This document shows, in pieces, positions 1-11,983 of a stretch of DNA of 32,472 nt. Numbering within the stretch: the first letter of the stretch is position 1; every line of letters begins with the position of its first letter. The stretch lies in contig NW_014577926.1 of NCBI RefSeq assembly GCF_000485595.1, positions 41,826 to 74,297 of the forward strand, read 5' to 3'. Origin of the DNA: Priapulus caudatus. Lineage: Eukaryota > Priapulida > Priapulimorpha > Priapulimorphida > Priapulidae. The translations under genes were made by a program, and so were the position numbers. The notes under the pieces were generated by a model. The model saw only the letters and a program-made list of their open reading frames with translations. It was not told the DNA's origin and did no database searches.

Positions 1-246
1 ATTTCACATTGAGAGAATTCAGCTGCCTCGGCAGAGGTCTGTGCTCTCTGAGTGATCTAGTTCTACATGCTTTTCAACTTTCTAGACATTTCCTAAACAA
101 ATTTATTTGGTCACAAGCAATATTTTTTAGGTCAGGACTGCAAATAGTAATCGTAAAAGCTATAAGTTATAACATTTATTGAGCATAATTGTCGGTAGGA
201 TAACAGAGCGAGCTTTTGCTATCTACTGAGTGTCAGCTTCCACACC
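1..246. other. Left-edge sequence, no gene recognised
   Basis: Ordinary mixed-composition DNA with short AT-rich runs. No open frame of useful length and no splice pattern that I could tie to a gene. It could be the tail of a gene outside the window, but nothing shows this. Confidence 0.3.
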
Positions 247-438
247 CAGCGTACGACACCAACTACCAACCACTGACATGTTACCCCAGCATACGACACC
301 AACTACCAACCACTGACATGTTACCCCAGCGTACGACACCAACTACCAACCACTGACATGTTACCCCAACATACGACACCAACTACCAACCACTAACATG
401 TTACCCCAACATACGACCCTAATCACCAACCACTGCCT
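247..438. repeat. 40-bp minisatellite, about 4.8 copies
   Basis: Near-identical 40-base units start at 247, 287, 327 and 367, with a partial unit from 407. The unit begins CAGCGTACGACACCAACTAC and ends in ATGTTACCC. Copies differ mainly at CAGCG/CAGCA/CAACA. The strand is very poor in G. There are no spacers between units, so it is a simple tandem array. Confidence 0.93.
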
Positions 439-663
439 ACTGCCGCACCCTCCGACTACAGCCTAACGCCTTCTTACCTCTGACCCCAGCTCACCCTCGA
501 CCCTGTGACCGTACTCCCTGACCCCTGGTCTACAACCCCCATCATTGACCCAACCCTACCATCCTCTTACCTTTGACCCCAGCCTACGACTTCACTTTCT
601 GATCTGAGCCTACTACCCTACTCTCTGCCCCAAGCCTAAAATCCTCGAACGTCTGACCCCAAG
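439..663. repeat. Degenerate C-rich, G-poor repeat tract
   Basis: The tract links the two minisatellites and is made of loosely repeated phrases such as CTGACCCCAGCCTAC and TCTGACCCCAAGCCTA. It looks like an old, diverged tandem array from the same source as its neighbours. No coding signal. Confidence 0.6.
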
Positions 664-1053
664 CCTACCATGCTATACCCTCTCAACCCAGCCTACCATG
701 CTATACCCTCTCAACCCAGCCTATAGCATGGTACCCTCTCAACCCAGCCTACCATGCTATACCCTCTCAACCCAGCCTACCATGCTATACCCTCTCAACC
801 CAGCCTACCATGATATACCCTCTCAACCCAGCCTACCATGCTATACCCTCTCAACCCAGCCTACCATGCCTTACAACTCTCAACAGACCTTACCAGCTAT
901 ACCATTCAATCCCAGCCTACCAATTTTTTTTTTTTTTTGCCCCTCAAACCTCTCAACCCAGCCTACCATCTATACGCCTCTCACCCAGCCTACCATGTGG
1001 TATACCCTCTAACCCAGCCTACCATTGCTAGTTACCCCTCTCAACCCAGCCTA
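664..1053. repeat. 28-bp minisatellite
   Basis: Regular 28-base units start at 664, 692, 720, 748, 776, 804 and 832. The unit contains CCTACCATGCTATACCCTCT followed by CAACCCAG. After about 888 the array decays, is interrupted by a T run near 924-938, and resumes in diverged form to about 1053. Open frames rich in Y-P-L-N-P-A across it come from the repeat and are not a gene, because all three frames give the same kind of product. Confidence 0.93.
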
Positions 1054-1089
1054 CGATACCCCTGACACCTGTCTACCACCATAGCCTGT

Positions 1090-1980
1090 GACAGCGAGGC
1101 GAGCCGAGATACCGATGGGACATGTTATACGTGAGCAGCGAGCAGGAGCAGCAGTACGCGAGTATAGTAGCAGCAGCAGCAGTAGTAGTAGTTAGCAAGC
1201 CGAGCAGCAGCAACAAACACAGCAGTAGCAAACAGAACGAAGCAGCGAAGCAGGCAGCAGCGAGCCATTACAGCAGGCTAGTTAGCACAGCAGCAGCAGC
1301 AGTAGCAGCGGAGTAGCAGCAGCAGTAACAGCGAGGCAGCAGCAGCAGCAGCCAGTAGCAGCAGAGCAGCATCAGCAGCAGCAACAGCAGCAGCCAGCAG
1401 CGGGGTGCTTAGCAGGCCCAGCAACTGTACGCCCAGGCCGAGGCAGCAGCAGTAGCGAGCAGCAAGCAGCAGCAGTAGCAGCCGAACAAACAGCAGGCAG
1501 CCAGCAGCTGCAGCACTGTAACAGCCACAGCAGTAGCAGCAGCAGCCAGCAGTAGCAGCAGCAGCAGCAGTAGCGCATAGCGCAGCAAGCACAGCATGCC
1601 AGCAGGCAGCAGCAGCCCAGTAGCAGCTAGCAGCAGCTAGTAGTAGTAGTGCAGCAGCAGATAGCCAGCAGCCGAGTCAGCCAGCAGCTATCAGCGAGCA
1701 GCAGTTAGCACCAGCAGCAGCAGCAGCAGAACAGCAGCAGCAGCAGCAGCCAGCAGCGCGAGCAGGCAGGGCAGCAGCCAGTAACAGCAAGCAGCGCAGC
1801 AGCAGCAGCAGCGGGAGCAGTTACAGGCAGCAGCGCAAGCAAAGCAGCAGCGCAGAGCAGCGAGGTAGCAGCGAGCAGTAACAGAGCAGCAGTAGCGCAG
1901 TAACAGCAGCGCGTAGCAGCAGCAGCGCAGGCATAACAGGTCAGCCGCAGTAGCAGCAGCCAGCAGCAGCAGGCAGCAGT

Positions 1981-2025
<45 letters not shown>

Positions 2026-2040
2026 GAGGGAGCGGCAGGC
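1090..2040. repeat. CAG-biased low-complexity tract ending in (CAG)14
   Basis: About 950 bases built almost wholly from CAG, CAGTAG, GCAGCG and related triplets on the + strand, with T very rare. A pure run of fourteen CAG units lies at 1983-2024. TAG interruptions break all long + strand frames. The long - strand frames are leucine-, cysteine- or alanine-rich translations of CTG/TGC/GCT, which such a repeat gives in any frame. I call it non-coding repeat DNA. Confidence 0.9.
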
Positions 2041-4718
2041 TATCGTGGCAGGAATGTGCGGCCGTGTTTGCCCCGGCTCTCCACACAGCTGTATGCATGC
2101 ACGCGCGCGCGCGCGTCTCAAGTGCTGCTCGCAGAGGAAACGCTCGCATATTTCGCCACAAAAAGCAAACAGTAGATTTGATGTCTACCTGCCCCCCTCC
2201 CTCCACACACACTGATCTCCCACCCTCCCGCTCCCACGCATGCACAACGCGTGTGGGGCCATGATGGTATTACTCGCGGGAGAAGGGAAGTGTTTACTCA
2301 GTGGACAGAGAGACGCACAGGTAAGGGCGTAGCAGCCCTCCTGCCGCACACTTCTCCCCGACGTTGCCCGCTCTGGTCAGGATTACACTCCCGAGGACTT
2401 CATGCGGGGAAGCGCAAACGTTCATGGCACTTTACGAAGAGCGAGGTGCGTACGGACAGCGCAGCTGGTCTGCCACAAAACAGCCTATATGAAACCCCAG
2501 CATCCCCAGTTGCATTACCTACATATATGTACATCAGGAGTAGATAATAGGATTTCCCTATTATCTACTCCTGAAGTACATCTATCATATATACCATGTA
2601 TGTGCAAGATCAAGATTGACGAATAACGTTATCTTGTCAGGAACACATGATAGCAGAGTAAGACACAAAACAAAGGAAAGTCCACATTTCCTAGCACTGT
2701 GATTTAGAATATAAGTCCTAACATACTATTTACGCCTGATGGCATTAATGTTCGTGGCGTACTGATGTACGTATGTGTCCATACACGCCTGTACGCCAGG
2801 GTAAGTAAGATCCAGCTGCTAGTGTAGGCAGGCCGGGGCAGCAAGCAGCGCCGGGGACACCCAAGTGTCCGACTACTTTTCCACTTCCTCGATGACATAA
2901 AAAAAGTTCATCCATGTTTGTTGAGACCATTCTGAATGCGAGATGAGTCATAAAAAAGCAATAAAGCTGCCGCTTTTCACGCGAACAATGGCGGAACCTG
3001 ACACTGTCAGACAAGTCACATCTTCACGCTTTCGCACTCAGACTGGAAGATTCCTCCAGGCTGGCAAACCTTGAGGGCAAACGATAGACACGTGGTGGAA
3101 ATGCACGGATCTGAGGCGCATTTATAAGCCGACCAGCTCGAGTTCTAGAATAGTCCCAGATAAGAATAGCGCGGGGGGCGTGCCTTGTCACCTGCTAACA
3201 AATCCGGCGATCATGAGGCAGGAAGTGTCACAGCTCGACCGACTAACGTCACCAGGCCGCCGAGTGTCAACGCCGAGCAGTAGGTGACAATCACGGGATA
3301 ACAAATTACCATATGATTTACGTGTCGATGCGAATAACACCATAACCCAGATCACGTAATAGCCTTAAACCCGTGCTCTACCCTGCGAGGGACGCCTTGT
3401 CAGTGTTTCTGGTTCAGGCACGACGTAAACAATCTGCCTAAAATACTACTCAATTCCATTTGAAGACTATATATTTTAAGAAACTTGTGACGAAACGGAA
3501 ATCAGGCCCACCTCACCTAACCACATATATTATGTACCAATACAGTACATTTTACTCAAAATGAAAGGACGATCACTGGTTGTGTTACACACGCATTCGG
3601 AACAACCTCTGTTTCAAGAAAATGAATACATGATGGGGTGTTCCTGCAGGAAATACCAATAGAAGCGCGCACAACAGAATCAAGCGAACTTACGTAACTG
3701 CCATGTGTCAAATCGTGAAAGAATAATGAAATTAGCAGCTAGGGACAGTGAATGATAGACGCATGAGGACAGTGCGAAGCTATCCAACTAACATGATACT
3801 ATCATAACGATCCTAACATTCTTCATAACGTTGCCTGATCATGTGTAAAGATGCATTCGTTTTTGCGCGACAAGGTTAACGACTAAACGCAGCAGCGGGT
3901 CAAGAACGAGAAACACTAGCATACTAGCATTAACCGAGTTCTATAGTTTTCTCTCTGGTCTAGAAACCTAGGCCGAAGGTCACAATCGTTGCCCGACTAC
4001 ATTCACGTTACGTAAAATGGTACAAAACGGGTACTGGTAAAACTCCACTGTAAACTATATAGTTGCTATATAGTTGCGGGTATAACATCTCACAGAAATA
4101 GCACAGTGTGGGAGTTGTAAAACCCTCAAACGTATGCACTAGACCATTTTACCAGGAAGTTGCTACCTAGTGGAAAATTAGGCATGTTGCTAAAACTGCT
4201 CCAAATGTTTTGTTTCCAAAAATATAACGCGGTTGTTCTCCGTTGTCATTCGGCCGAATAGCCTCCAACGCTCAAACGACGCTTAGCGGACAGATTTCGT
4301 CTTAAATTATGCACGGCACTTCCTACGTGTTATGGCCTTCCAGTGTAAATCACCCTCCCTCTCATGTTCCCGCATTAACACGGAAATGCTCACACATTCA
4401 TTCTTCATTCAGCGTGCTTTCAGCTCTACAACGCCGAGAGCCGCATAGTGAAGGCACAGTGCAGCAATTCACGTGTGTGGCCGTGTACAGAAACATCACA
4501 ATCACATCCTATCCTACTCCCTAGCTGGCACAAATGACAGAATAATACCTTACTCCCTAGCTGGGACATGTGACGGACAATATCCATCCGTTTCCCTAGA
4601 TGGCACTCATTCTTACATCACCTACTGGTTGTGGCTACTGCTGCCGACACAGGGAGAGCACACTCATGGTACGAGAACACATCAGCCCACCTCCTCCTTT
4701 TAGAACGCATATATATAT
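2041..4718. other. Intergenic stretch, no gene recognised
   Basis: Moderately GC-rich to about 3400, then AT-richer. It includes an alternating CG/TG run at about 2099-2117 (ACGCGCGCGCGCGC), which could form Z-DNA. A degenerate repeat of CTCCCTAGCTGG phrases lies at about 4515-4605. Open frames here are short, with no recognisable domain or splice partner. I see no RNA gene. Confidence 0.5.
2527..2581. repeat. Short hairpin of the ATCAGGAG type
   Basis: A 25-base left arm (2527-2551) pairs with 2557-2581 around a 5-base loop, with one mismatch. The stem contains ATCAGGAGTAGATAATAGG. The same ATCAGGAG end reappears in hairpins at about 7222 and 7466, so this is probably a tiny inverted-repeat element and not a terminator. 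Confidence 0.8.
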
Positions 4719-5305
4719 CAGAGTTCTCCAAGCTTTTTCATTATAGCATGGGGGGTGCTGCCTTTACGGTGCTAGTTGCAAATCGCCGAAGGCGGTTTGC
4801 GTGCTAGGGGGGTCCGGGGAATGCCCCCGGAAAATTTTTGAATTGTAGAAGCTTTGAGATGCAATCTGGGACACTGTGTGTAAATTTGAAGCACTGCATG
4901 TGGGGTGAAAATGTTTGTTTTGCATGAGCAAAGCAATCGGAAAATTCAAAATAATAATAAAATAAAAATAAGATGAGCTAAAAATACGCTCGTAGCGTTG
5001 TCGAAGTAGGGGCAGGTAATCCAGTCTATACCTCGTGTTAATAGAGAAATCAAAGACGTTCGAATTATTCACAGCTCCGTTTATTCCCTCCCGAGAATTG
5101 AAACACAAGGTAAACTAGTAGGCTTTCTGCATATCACTTCAAAGTTTATTCCGATATAAACAACGTGTATTAATTGTTTGAACTTCTTGTGTATACACCA
5201 GCTATGGCGCTATGATATTTAGAGTGGCAGTACGTGATTTAGGCAGTGGCCCGGGCTCGACGATAGCGTGGACAGGCCGCCAGGCATAAGTGCCTTGAAA
5301 GCCTG
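4719..5305 (-). mobile_element. Non-autonomous DNA transposon, CAGGGTTCTCC family, long copy
   Basis: The left end reads CAGAGTTCTCCAAG, followed by CTTTTTCATTATAGCATGG. The inner part shares the reverse complement of the copy at 12229-12445, including the ATCGCCGAAGG stretch and the calls around GGTCCGGGG. The right end CCTTGAAAGCCTG is a worn version of the same terminus, next to the shared GCCAGGCATAAGTGC. At about 587 bases it is longer than the other copy, which looks like an internal deletion. The single - strand frame inside has no transposase features. Confidence 0.7.
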
Positions 5306-5611
5306 TTATTATATTATAGTTATATAATATTATATTATATATAATATATTTATGTAGGGAAGTATACGAAGTAACAACATATGATAAGAGACATAAAACA
5401 TGAAAATGATGGCCCTGACCCTACATTAAGACTATAGTGCATATTCATATATATATCATATATGCTTAGATAACAATGACACCTGATAAACATGTTAGAA
5501 ATTTAAACATACATAAAAGAGAATTACAAGCAGAATACTATAAGAATTAGAAATTATAATTATAATTATAATTAGAACTAAAATTAGAAACAATAATTAT
5601 TATTTCGCAGA

Positions 5612-5746
5612 CTGATATCAAGTCCCTGTGGGTAAGCCCACATTGACTGTACAGTTAACTATAGTACCTGATATATACCTATAGTTAATAGTAGTAACCT
5701 GATATCAAGTCCCTGTGGGTAAGCCCACATTGACTATGCAGTTAAC
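5612..5746. repeat. Two direct copies of about 47 bases
   Basis: Copies at 5612-5658 and 5699-5746 share CTGATATCAAGTCCCTGTGG followed by GTAAGCCCACATTGACT, then a slightly varied A/G-CAGTTAAC end. Each copy holds the small palindrome GTGGG-TAAG-CCCAC. The 40-base spacer is AT-rich and partly echoes the unit. Confidence 0.85.
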
Positions 5747-7221
5747 AGAATCAGTCTAAGTAAGTATTTCATTGGCTTAATTTCATTTCTTCTATGATGT
5801 GCTAACACACAAGTCTACTGACTAGTTTAAAAACATGAACCACGTGTTATCATATAGCAGCAGTCACCTACCGAATAGTTTATACAACAGTGGTGCTGCG
5901 TGTAACAGCAGCTGAATACTGCAACAGCTGAGAACTGTGGGCATGCTGGGGTTACCCATTGTGTAAAAATGCCTAGGAGCCAGTCTGCTCTTTGAGTAGA
6001 TCCTAATGACAGTGGCAGGGCGTGAGCGTGTGCACTCCCCCGGGCATCCCTGCATGACAGACACCGTCTCCCTCGCTAACTATGCTGCTGAAAATACCAT
6101 CTGTATATATATATACGCAGCCAAAGATTTTCCGAGCTGTGCTTGTCTACGTGTGAGAGTTCCATATATATATATTCGCCTCCATTTATGTTCCTAACTG
6201 CCTATTCACGTATGGTATTTCCATGTACACTTACTTCCCTAGACTTACCTTGATGTCTGTCTAGGGGGTCATAATGCTGACAGTATTGCCACCACATATT
6301 TATCTAGCTGATGGTACACACATGGTAGGCAATTTACTGTATTATTCTACAACACATTTAGTACCAGCGACAACATACCAAAGTGGTACTATACGTATTT
6401 AATTTATTATATTAAATAGGCAAAACACTATTCCTATATGCTTTGTTTAGCAGCATGTACTTGCCCGATAGTCGTAGTAACGAGTTGTGTTTGTGAGATC
6501 AATCACTAGGCCTAGACAGCGGCCCTCCAAATCTGCCACTTTCTTTTGTAAACAGGCCGGTGTGAACCTGAGGGTGAACCAATGCAATCGAATTACCACA
6601 ACAAAACAGAGCGATGAAGACTGTCAAACACAGTTAAATCGAATGAAACTGAATATGTAATTGATGCTTGGCCACAAATAGCTTCATTTTTGTGAAAGTG
6701 CATCTGATAACGAAAACTAACTGCAGTAAATCACAGAATTATCAGTTTTGATGTATATAAATGTGTCACATTACTGATTTATTTACATACCATAATTCAT
6801 CTGAAACCTGCATACACAGCTCCTAATGACAACAAAGCAGAGATAGGGTAAACACACAGGGTATAGCAAGCTCAATATAGATTCAATGAAAAGATGCATG
6901 CATGGTCAATCTAGTGATAATAAAATGCAAATATTATAGTCTGTTACATATAGAGCAATATTTATACCTATAATATTATAGAATTGCTACCATATTCTCG
7001 TGAATATGAAGATATTATGAATAACTGTAAATATTACATTAGGCTGGCAATTACATGTACATCGGTGTTGTTCAGTTTTTCAAACATTTGTGTTAAATAA
7101 AGCATCAAACTACCTATGTACGCTAAAGGTTCTATGTAACGGGTCTTTACCTAATATAGGGGGCAGCACTATCCAGCAGTATTTCTAACATCAGGGTCAT
7201 AATAACAGGAATGTATAATAA

Positions 7222-7257
7222 TATCAGGAGTAAGATAATATAAGATTACTCCTGATA
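7222..7257. repeat. Short hairpin of the ATCAGGAG type
   Basis: TATCAGGAGTAA (7222-7233) pairs perfectly with TTACTCCTGATA (7246-7257) around a 12-base loop. It shares the terminal ATCAGGAG with the hairpins at 2527 and 7466. Confidence 0.75.
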
Positions 7258-7465
7258 ATATCTGTATATTCCCTAGTAATAGAGATATATTATATATACT
7301 ATATTATACACTCCTGCTAATAATACATGCTACCACGTAGGTACATTAGGTACAATGAACTGATGTATACACCCTGTATACAAAACTCTAGTAATCATAT
7401 TTCTCACTTACATGAAAGTTAAATACTGTTCAACAACTGCAGGTTGTGAGTACCACTACATGCAT

Positions 7466-7560
7466 ATACATAATATCAGGAGCTAATAATGACAAATTAT
7501 CTTTATTTTGACAATTTGTCAAATGACAATTTGTCATCATTAGCTCCTGATAATATGTAT
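7466..7560. repeat. Inverted-repeat element of the ATCAGGAG type
   Basis: Arms of about 33 bases (about 7466-7498 and 7528-7560) share ATCAGGAGCTAAT and GACAAATT with one or two mismatches. The centre has a duplicated GACAATTTGTC. It is the longest of three local hairpins with the same outer sequence and different inner sequence. Confidence 0.8.
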
Positions 7561-9255
7561 ACAACATAATTTATACACACTGTCAATACACTGTGAGAAC
7601 AAACGTTTACCACTAGAACACTAACCTCTTTCAATGGCACTTTCAGGGGAAGAAAACGAGTACCTGCGATTATCTTCCCAAATTCACTATAAGCTTCCCA
7701 CCTAGATAAGAAAAAGTAATGCTCACTCAGTATGTAGTTTCACAAATATATTATCTACATACACTATATACATGAAATGCCTTACAATGGCTAACCCTGT
7801 TTCGATGAGCGCCACACAATCCTACAATGCAGAACTTTTGATTAGCTGTCATTCATCATACTAACACATTACGATTGTATTAGCACAATTATCACACAAC
7901 TTCAGGGCAGTTTAGGGACAAGGTCAAAATTCCATGCCAAAGGGACAAGGAACACTGGCACGGAACAAAAAAAACTGGCATAAGCATGTTTCAAAATGCA
8001 CTACCCCTGCACTAAGGCTATGTATGTATGGACTACAAAGCCTTGCATGATAAACATAGGTATACATTTGTTCATGGTTACAGCACACACAGGCATATAT
8101 ATGATATAGCTTATATTACCAGGGGAGGGCATCTCTACCGTTACTCCAATGAAGCCCAAGTTGTTTTAAAACTGTGAGTGTGAGTGCTAGTAGACATAAG
8201 AGCAGATGAACCAGACCCCAATGAAAGCGTCCACAGAGCCATATCACAAACACGAGATAGACCTCTTCCTAACCCTAGGTAACAGGAAGCTCAGATATCA
8301 GGAAATGTCATTCTTTAAAAGCAATGAGATAGGTCTAGCTGTCCTCAAGCCTCAATCTCCCAAGATGACCACCATCAGCAAAATAAAATCACTAGGAGAT
8401 GTAAACAAACTACAAGTTCTCCAGGGACATGTGACACATCCGAGTAGTCTCTCAGCACAACTGGCAGATCTCGTGGTATAGCCACTATGTGATCTACAGG
8501 TGCAAAAAACATCTTATATTCAATTGGCAGGACAGTCGCCATCAAGTCTTAGATATAAGCTGAAAGGTTGGGCTTGTGTCATCTATAGAATGAAGTACTA
8601 TGACAAGTCACGGTTCTGTGACCATTCGAATAATAGGACTTAGTGTCACGCTCCCGTAAGACATTGTCCAGTACAGTCAGCTAGCAAAAATTCTTAGTTG
8701 AACTCTAAAAACTGCTACTCTAACATCAAAACAGGAATGTTGGTCATACCTTGTCTTGAAAGCTTTCACTATTATGGTTACAGTTGACCAGCTACAAACG
8801 GAAAAAAACCCTCAATCTCTTGGAAGCCATCTTCAAGAAGCACCTCAATAGGAAGACTCCCAAAAAAACCACATGCTCATGAGGAACTAGTATGACATGC
8901 AGATTATGCAAGTGCCAGGCAGGCTACTCACACACGCTCTGACATAAGTTAAACCATCGCCATATATCCGGCTTCCATCACATCAGTAGCTCACGACTGC
9001 ACTCACATTGCATTACAGAATGACATGGCTTCATATAACGTTATGTAGATACTCTGTCGGTTCCGATTTAGGCATTGCTGCTTTGCTAGGCAGAACCTCA
9101 ACTATGAACCACACCAATGAGCCGTGGTATACGAGCCATGTGCATGCCACTCAACAACACAACCCACATTTAACCGATTGCCTTAGAATTCCCACAACAA
9201 CTTGCTGGAATTCTGATGTTAAAATATAGCTCAGGACAGCAGTATCATGATAGGC

Positions 9256-9423
9256 CAGGGGCGTGTACAGAGGGGGGGTCCAGGGGGTCCGGACCCCCCC
9301 TGCTCGCGCAGAAAACGCATCTGAGGGGGTCTAATTTCAAAAGACCCCCCCTTCGCGTGCTCCCAAGTTTGGGTTACGGTTGGATCCCCCCCCCCCCTGG
9401 TACAAATCCTGTACAAGCCCCTG
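9256..9423 (-). mobile_element. MITE, CAGGGGCGTGTACAG family, copy 1
   Basis: The element starts CAGGGGCGTGTACAG and ends CTGTACAAGCCCCTG, giving 15-base terminal inverted repeats with one mismatch. TAGGC flanks it on both sides (9251-9255 and 9424-9428), a 5-base target-site duplication. The inside is G/C-homopolymer rich and matches the reverse complement of the copy at 14046-14235. It has no coding capacity; the short frames across it run in both strands and in several phases. Confidence 0.88.
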
Positions 9424-9428
9424 TAGGC

Positions 9429-11455
9429 ATACTAAAGAACTGACCCCACCGGTATCCGATCAGCCTGTGCATAACTATGACCCTGATGTCAAGTGGCTGC
9501 AGCTCCATGCTCACACGAAGTTGCAAGCTCAGGTGGTGTGTATTGCAGGAAGATGTCCTTCACAAATGCTTATTGAGAAAAAGGCTGCCATCTCAGCGAC
9601 TATGAATTAAGTCAGCAACATTGCAGCTGAAATGATTGAAGTTCAAGATACGCCAGTACCGCAAAGATCGGGCAGCTTGCAACCCGTCTGAGAGACTATA
9701 GATCTATCACTTGCAACCTCAACAGTGGACACTTACTACTTACTTAGCATACAATTGGCACGCGTAACTAATACTAATACAGTATTACTAATAGTAATAC
9801 TATTTACCTACATTGTGACACATGTGAACATTTTTATTATGATCTTCACCAAAGGGGATTGCATTTCAATATTTGTTACGTAGTAATACTTACTATAGTA
9901 TATAATAGTTATACTTACTAACTACTTAGTTATAGTATATTATAATAATACAAAGTAACACATCACAATAAACAATTTGACATGAATGCTTACCTATCAG
10001 GAATTCTCCCCATTCTAGAAAAGACGGTGCTGGGTAATCGATTTATTTACTAATAGTAATACTAATACAGGGGGAAAGGCACAATAATTTCATTCATATG
10101 GCATATGCTAGCTGACAGTGACACTAAAGGTGACAGTGTCAAAGTTGACAATGTCAATGACACTGGCAGTGACTGTGACAGGGAAGTCCCGATCCATATA
10201 TCATATTATATTATAATTTTTGTGCTAACTCTCTTACTGGGAGTCTTGATGTCGATACTGTATCAAATACCGTTACGACACAGTATATTAAGTAAATCAA
10301 TTAACAATTTAATCGCGATGGAAACATAGTGACTCTGTTTGAATGACCAAATACGGACTGTCGTCTGTCTGTCACGGTGTGGACATCTTAGATGATTCAG
10401 CAGCAGTTTCCACATCTAGACACTCGTCTCTAATTCCTAAAATTATATGTATATAAAAATTTACTAAATTATACAACAACTATTTTAACCATAAAAATAT
10501 TACAAGTTTTTTAAATATTGTCGATTCATGACCTTATTTAATAATCCGTCACCACTGCCAAATTCACTTGAATAAATTATCAATGCAGTACAAGCTTCAG
10601 GTCACGTGAGTACAGCAGGAACTGGTGTAATGAAATTTTAGTGTTGAAAGTGAGAATAGGAAACATTTTCACTTGTATTTTATATTTTACGTTGTGATTT
10701 GAACAAGACTACCAAATTTTATTAAGTCATCGGACTATAACAGAAACGTGTCATGCTACCGTGTGGAGAAAGCAAATATTCTTCGTAAAAAGGTGTAGTT
10801 GTGGGAGTTACCTTTGCCTTTGGAGTTACGACATACATCCGTTTACTTACTTTACGTCTTTAGACTCTATTAGTATTAGTATTACTATTAGTATTAGTAT
10901 TACATTAGTATTACTATTACTATTAGTATTACATTACGTCATTAGTATTACTATTACGTATTTTACTCTAAATTTACTGTGATACACACCTTAGTGTATA
11001 ATGTATTTGTAGTATTGTACTGTAGACTGTAGTCAAGTGTATATTTATAACACGATTTATGAGATGATGTCCAGGACGGTGATAGGATAGGATGATGTTT
11101 ATTACTGGACATGCTCTCTATCCTTGAGCCGGTAGTTCTGGGATAATACCGTACAACAAGGGAGCGGGCTTCGTTCTTCGCCCGGCTGTACCGAGATCGA
11201 AGGGCTACACACGAGTAGATCTAAGAATCTTTTTGTGGTAGCATAGTTAAACCAGGCGTTGAGGCTATCACAGTTGAGGTAGCTATGGTTGTGGGTATAC
11301 ACTGCACCAGCTATGTTCATGGCGATACTCAATACTCATACTCATAGGCTTATTTTGAGAGTGCAAATACTGTCACATACACATTTAGTCTGAAATATAG
11401 TAAAAGAAGCTGTTCAGCCTCATATTGCATACTCTGTAGCAGTATATAATAGCGC
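9429..11455. other. Intergenic stretch with TATTAG/TAATAC microsatellites
   Basis: Repeated TAATAGTAATACTAATAC phrases occur near 9767-9801, 10050-10070 and 10868-10951. No conserved gene is recognised. Two small frames are present: 9380-9610 starts inside the MITE, and 10105-10329 is described separately. Confidence 0.5.
10105..10329 (+). CDS. Possible small single-pass membrane protein, unrecognised
   Basis: A 74-codon open frame. The first 30 residues are acidic and rich in D, S and N (DSDTKGDSVKVDNVNDTGSD). A strongly hydrophobic stretch at about residues 35-55 (YYIIIFVLTLLLGVLMSILY) would span a membrane, and a short basic tail follows. I do not recognise it. AT-rich DNA gives hydrophobic frames by chance, and there is no splice or conservation evidence. 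It is listed only because the acidic head, membrane segment and basic tail form a sensible order. Confidence 0.15.
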   Translation: MLADSDTKGDSVKVDNVNDTGSDCDREVPIHISYYIIIFVLTLLLGVLMSILYQIPLRHSILSKSINNLIAMET

Positions 11456-11973
11456 AGTCCAAGATTTCTCTGACCAATGCCCACACCGACGGTTTTGGTG
11501 GATTTGGTGTGGTTTAGGTCAGAGCAACTTGCCTATACAAAATGTGGAATTTCTCTGATTCCGCTGAGGATCGCTGTTTCATCGCTCCAAACTCACAATT
11601 GGTACTATCAATCAAGACCTGACGCGCAAGTCACCAGTACACGCGCACGTCACCTGACGTCACGCATTGGACGATGGATGGCCGATGTCGGAGGGAAATT
11701 GTTAGCAACAAATTTTCAAATCGAAATACGACTAAGGTAAAAGAGTACAAGTGTACTTATCAACGCGAGCAAGCATATAAGTTATCCAGTTTTTGATCTA
11801 TGTGCGTCAGGTCTTGATTGATAGCCCCAATTGTGAGTTTGGAGCGATGAAACAGCGATCCTCGGCGGGATCGGAGAAATATCACGTTTTGTATAGGCAA
11901 GTTGTTCTGACCTAATCCACACCAAATCCACCAAAATCGTCAGTGTGGACATTGGTCAGAGGAATCTCGGACT
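11456..11973. mobile_element. Foldback element with 171-base inverted arms
   Basis: The left arm (11456-11626) and right arm (11803-11973) are imperfect reverse complements along their length. Shared pieces include ATCGCTCCAAACTCACAATT, ATCAATCAAGACCTGACGC and TTGGTGGATTTGGTGTGG. Termini are AGTCC...GGACT. The left flank is AATAGCGC and the right flank is AATAGTAGCGC, which may be a target-site duplication altered by three bases. The 176-base centre contains a CTGACGTCAC motif. There is no open frame of transposase type. Confidence 0.85.
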
Positions 11974-11983
11974 AATAGTAGCG

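Larger units (their letters stand above)
5306..9250. other. AT-rich intergenic stretch, no gene recognised
   Basis: The stretch contains AT microsatellites (about 5305-5350 and an AATTAT run near 5558-5572), a direct repeat at 5612-5746 and two ATCAGGAG hairpins. A 91-codon open frame at 8206-8481 (+) starts MNQTPMKASTEPYH and ends QLADLVV. I recognise no domain in it and see no splice partner, so it is probably chance or a decayed element. Confidence 0.45.

Noticed and set aside
247-1053. CRISPR-like regular repeat arrays
   Set aside because: Units are directly tandem with no unique spacers, and the window is eukaryotic; these are minisatellites.
1278-2245. Long - strand Leu/Cys/Ala-rich open frames over the CAG tract
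   Set aside because: Different frames give similar homopolymer-like proteins (poly-C, poly-A, poly-L), as expected from CTG/TGC/GCT repeats. No domain, splice or start context.
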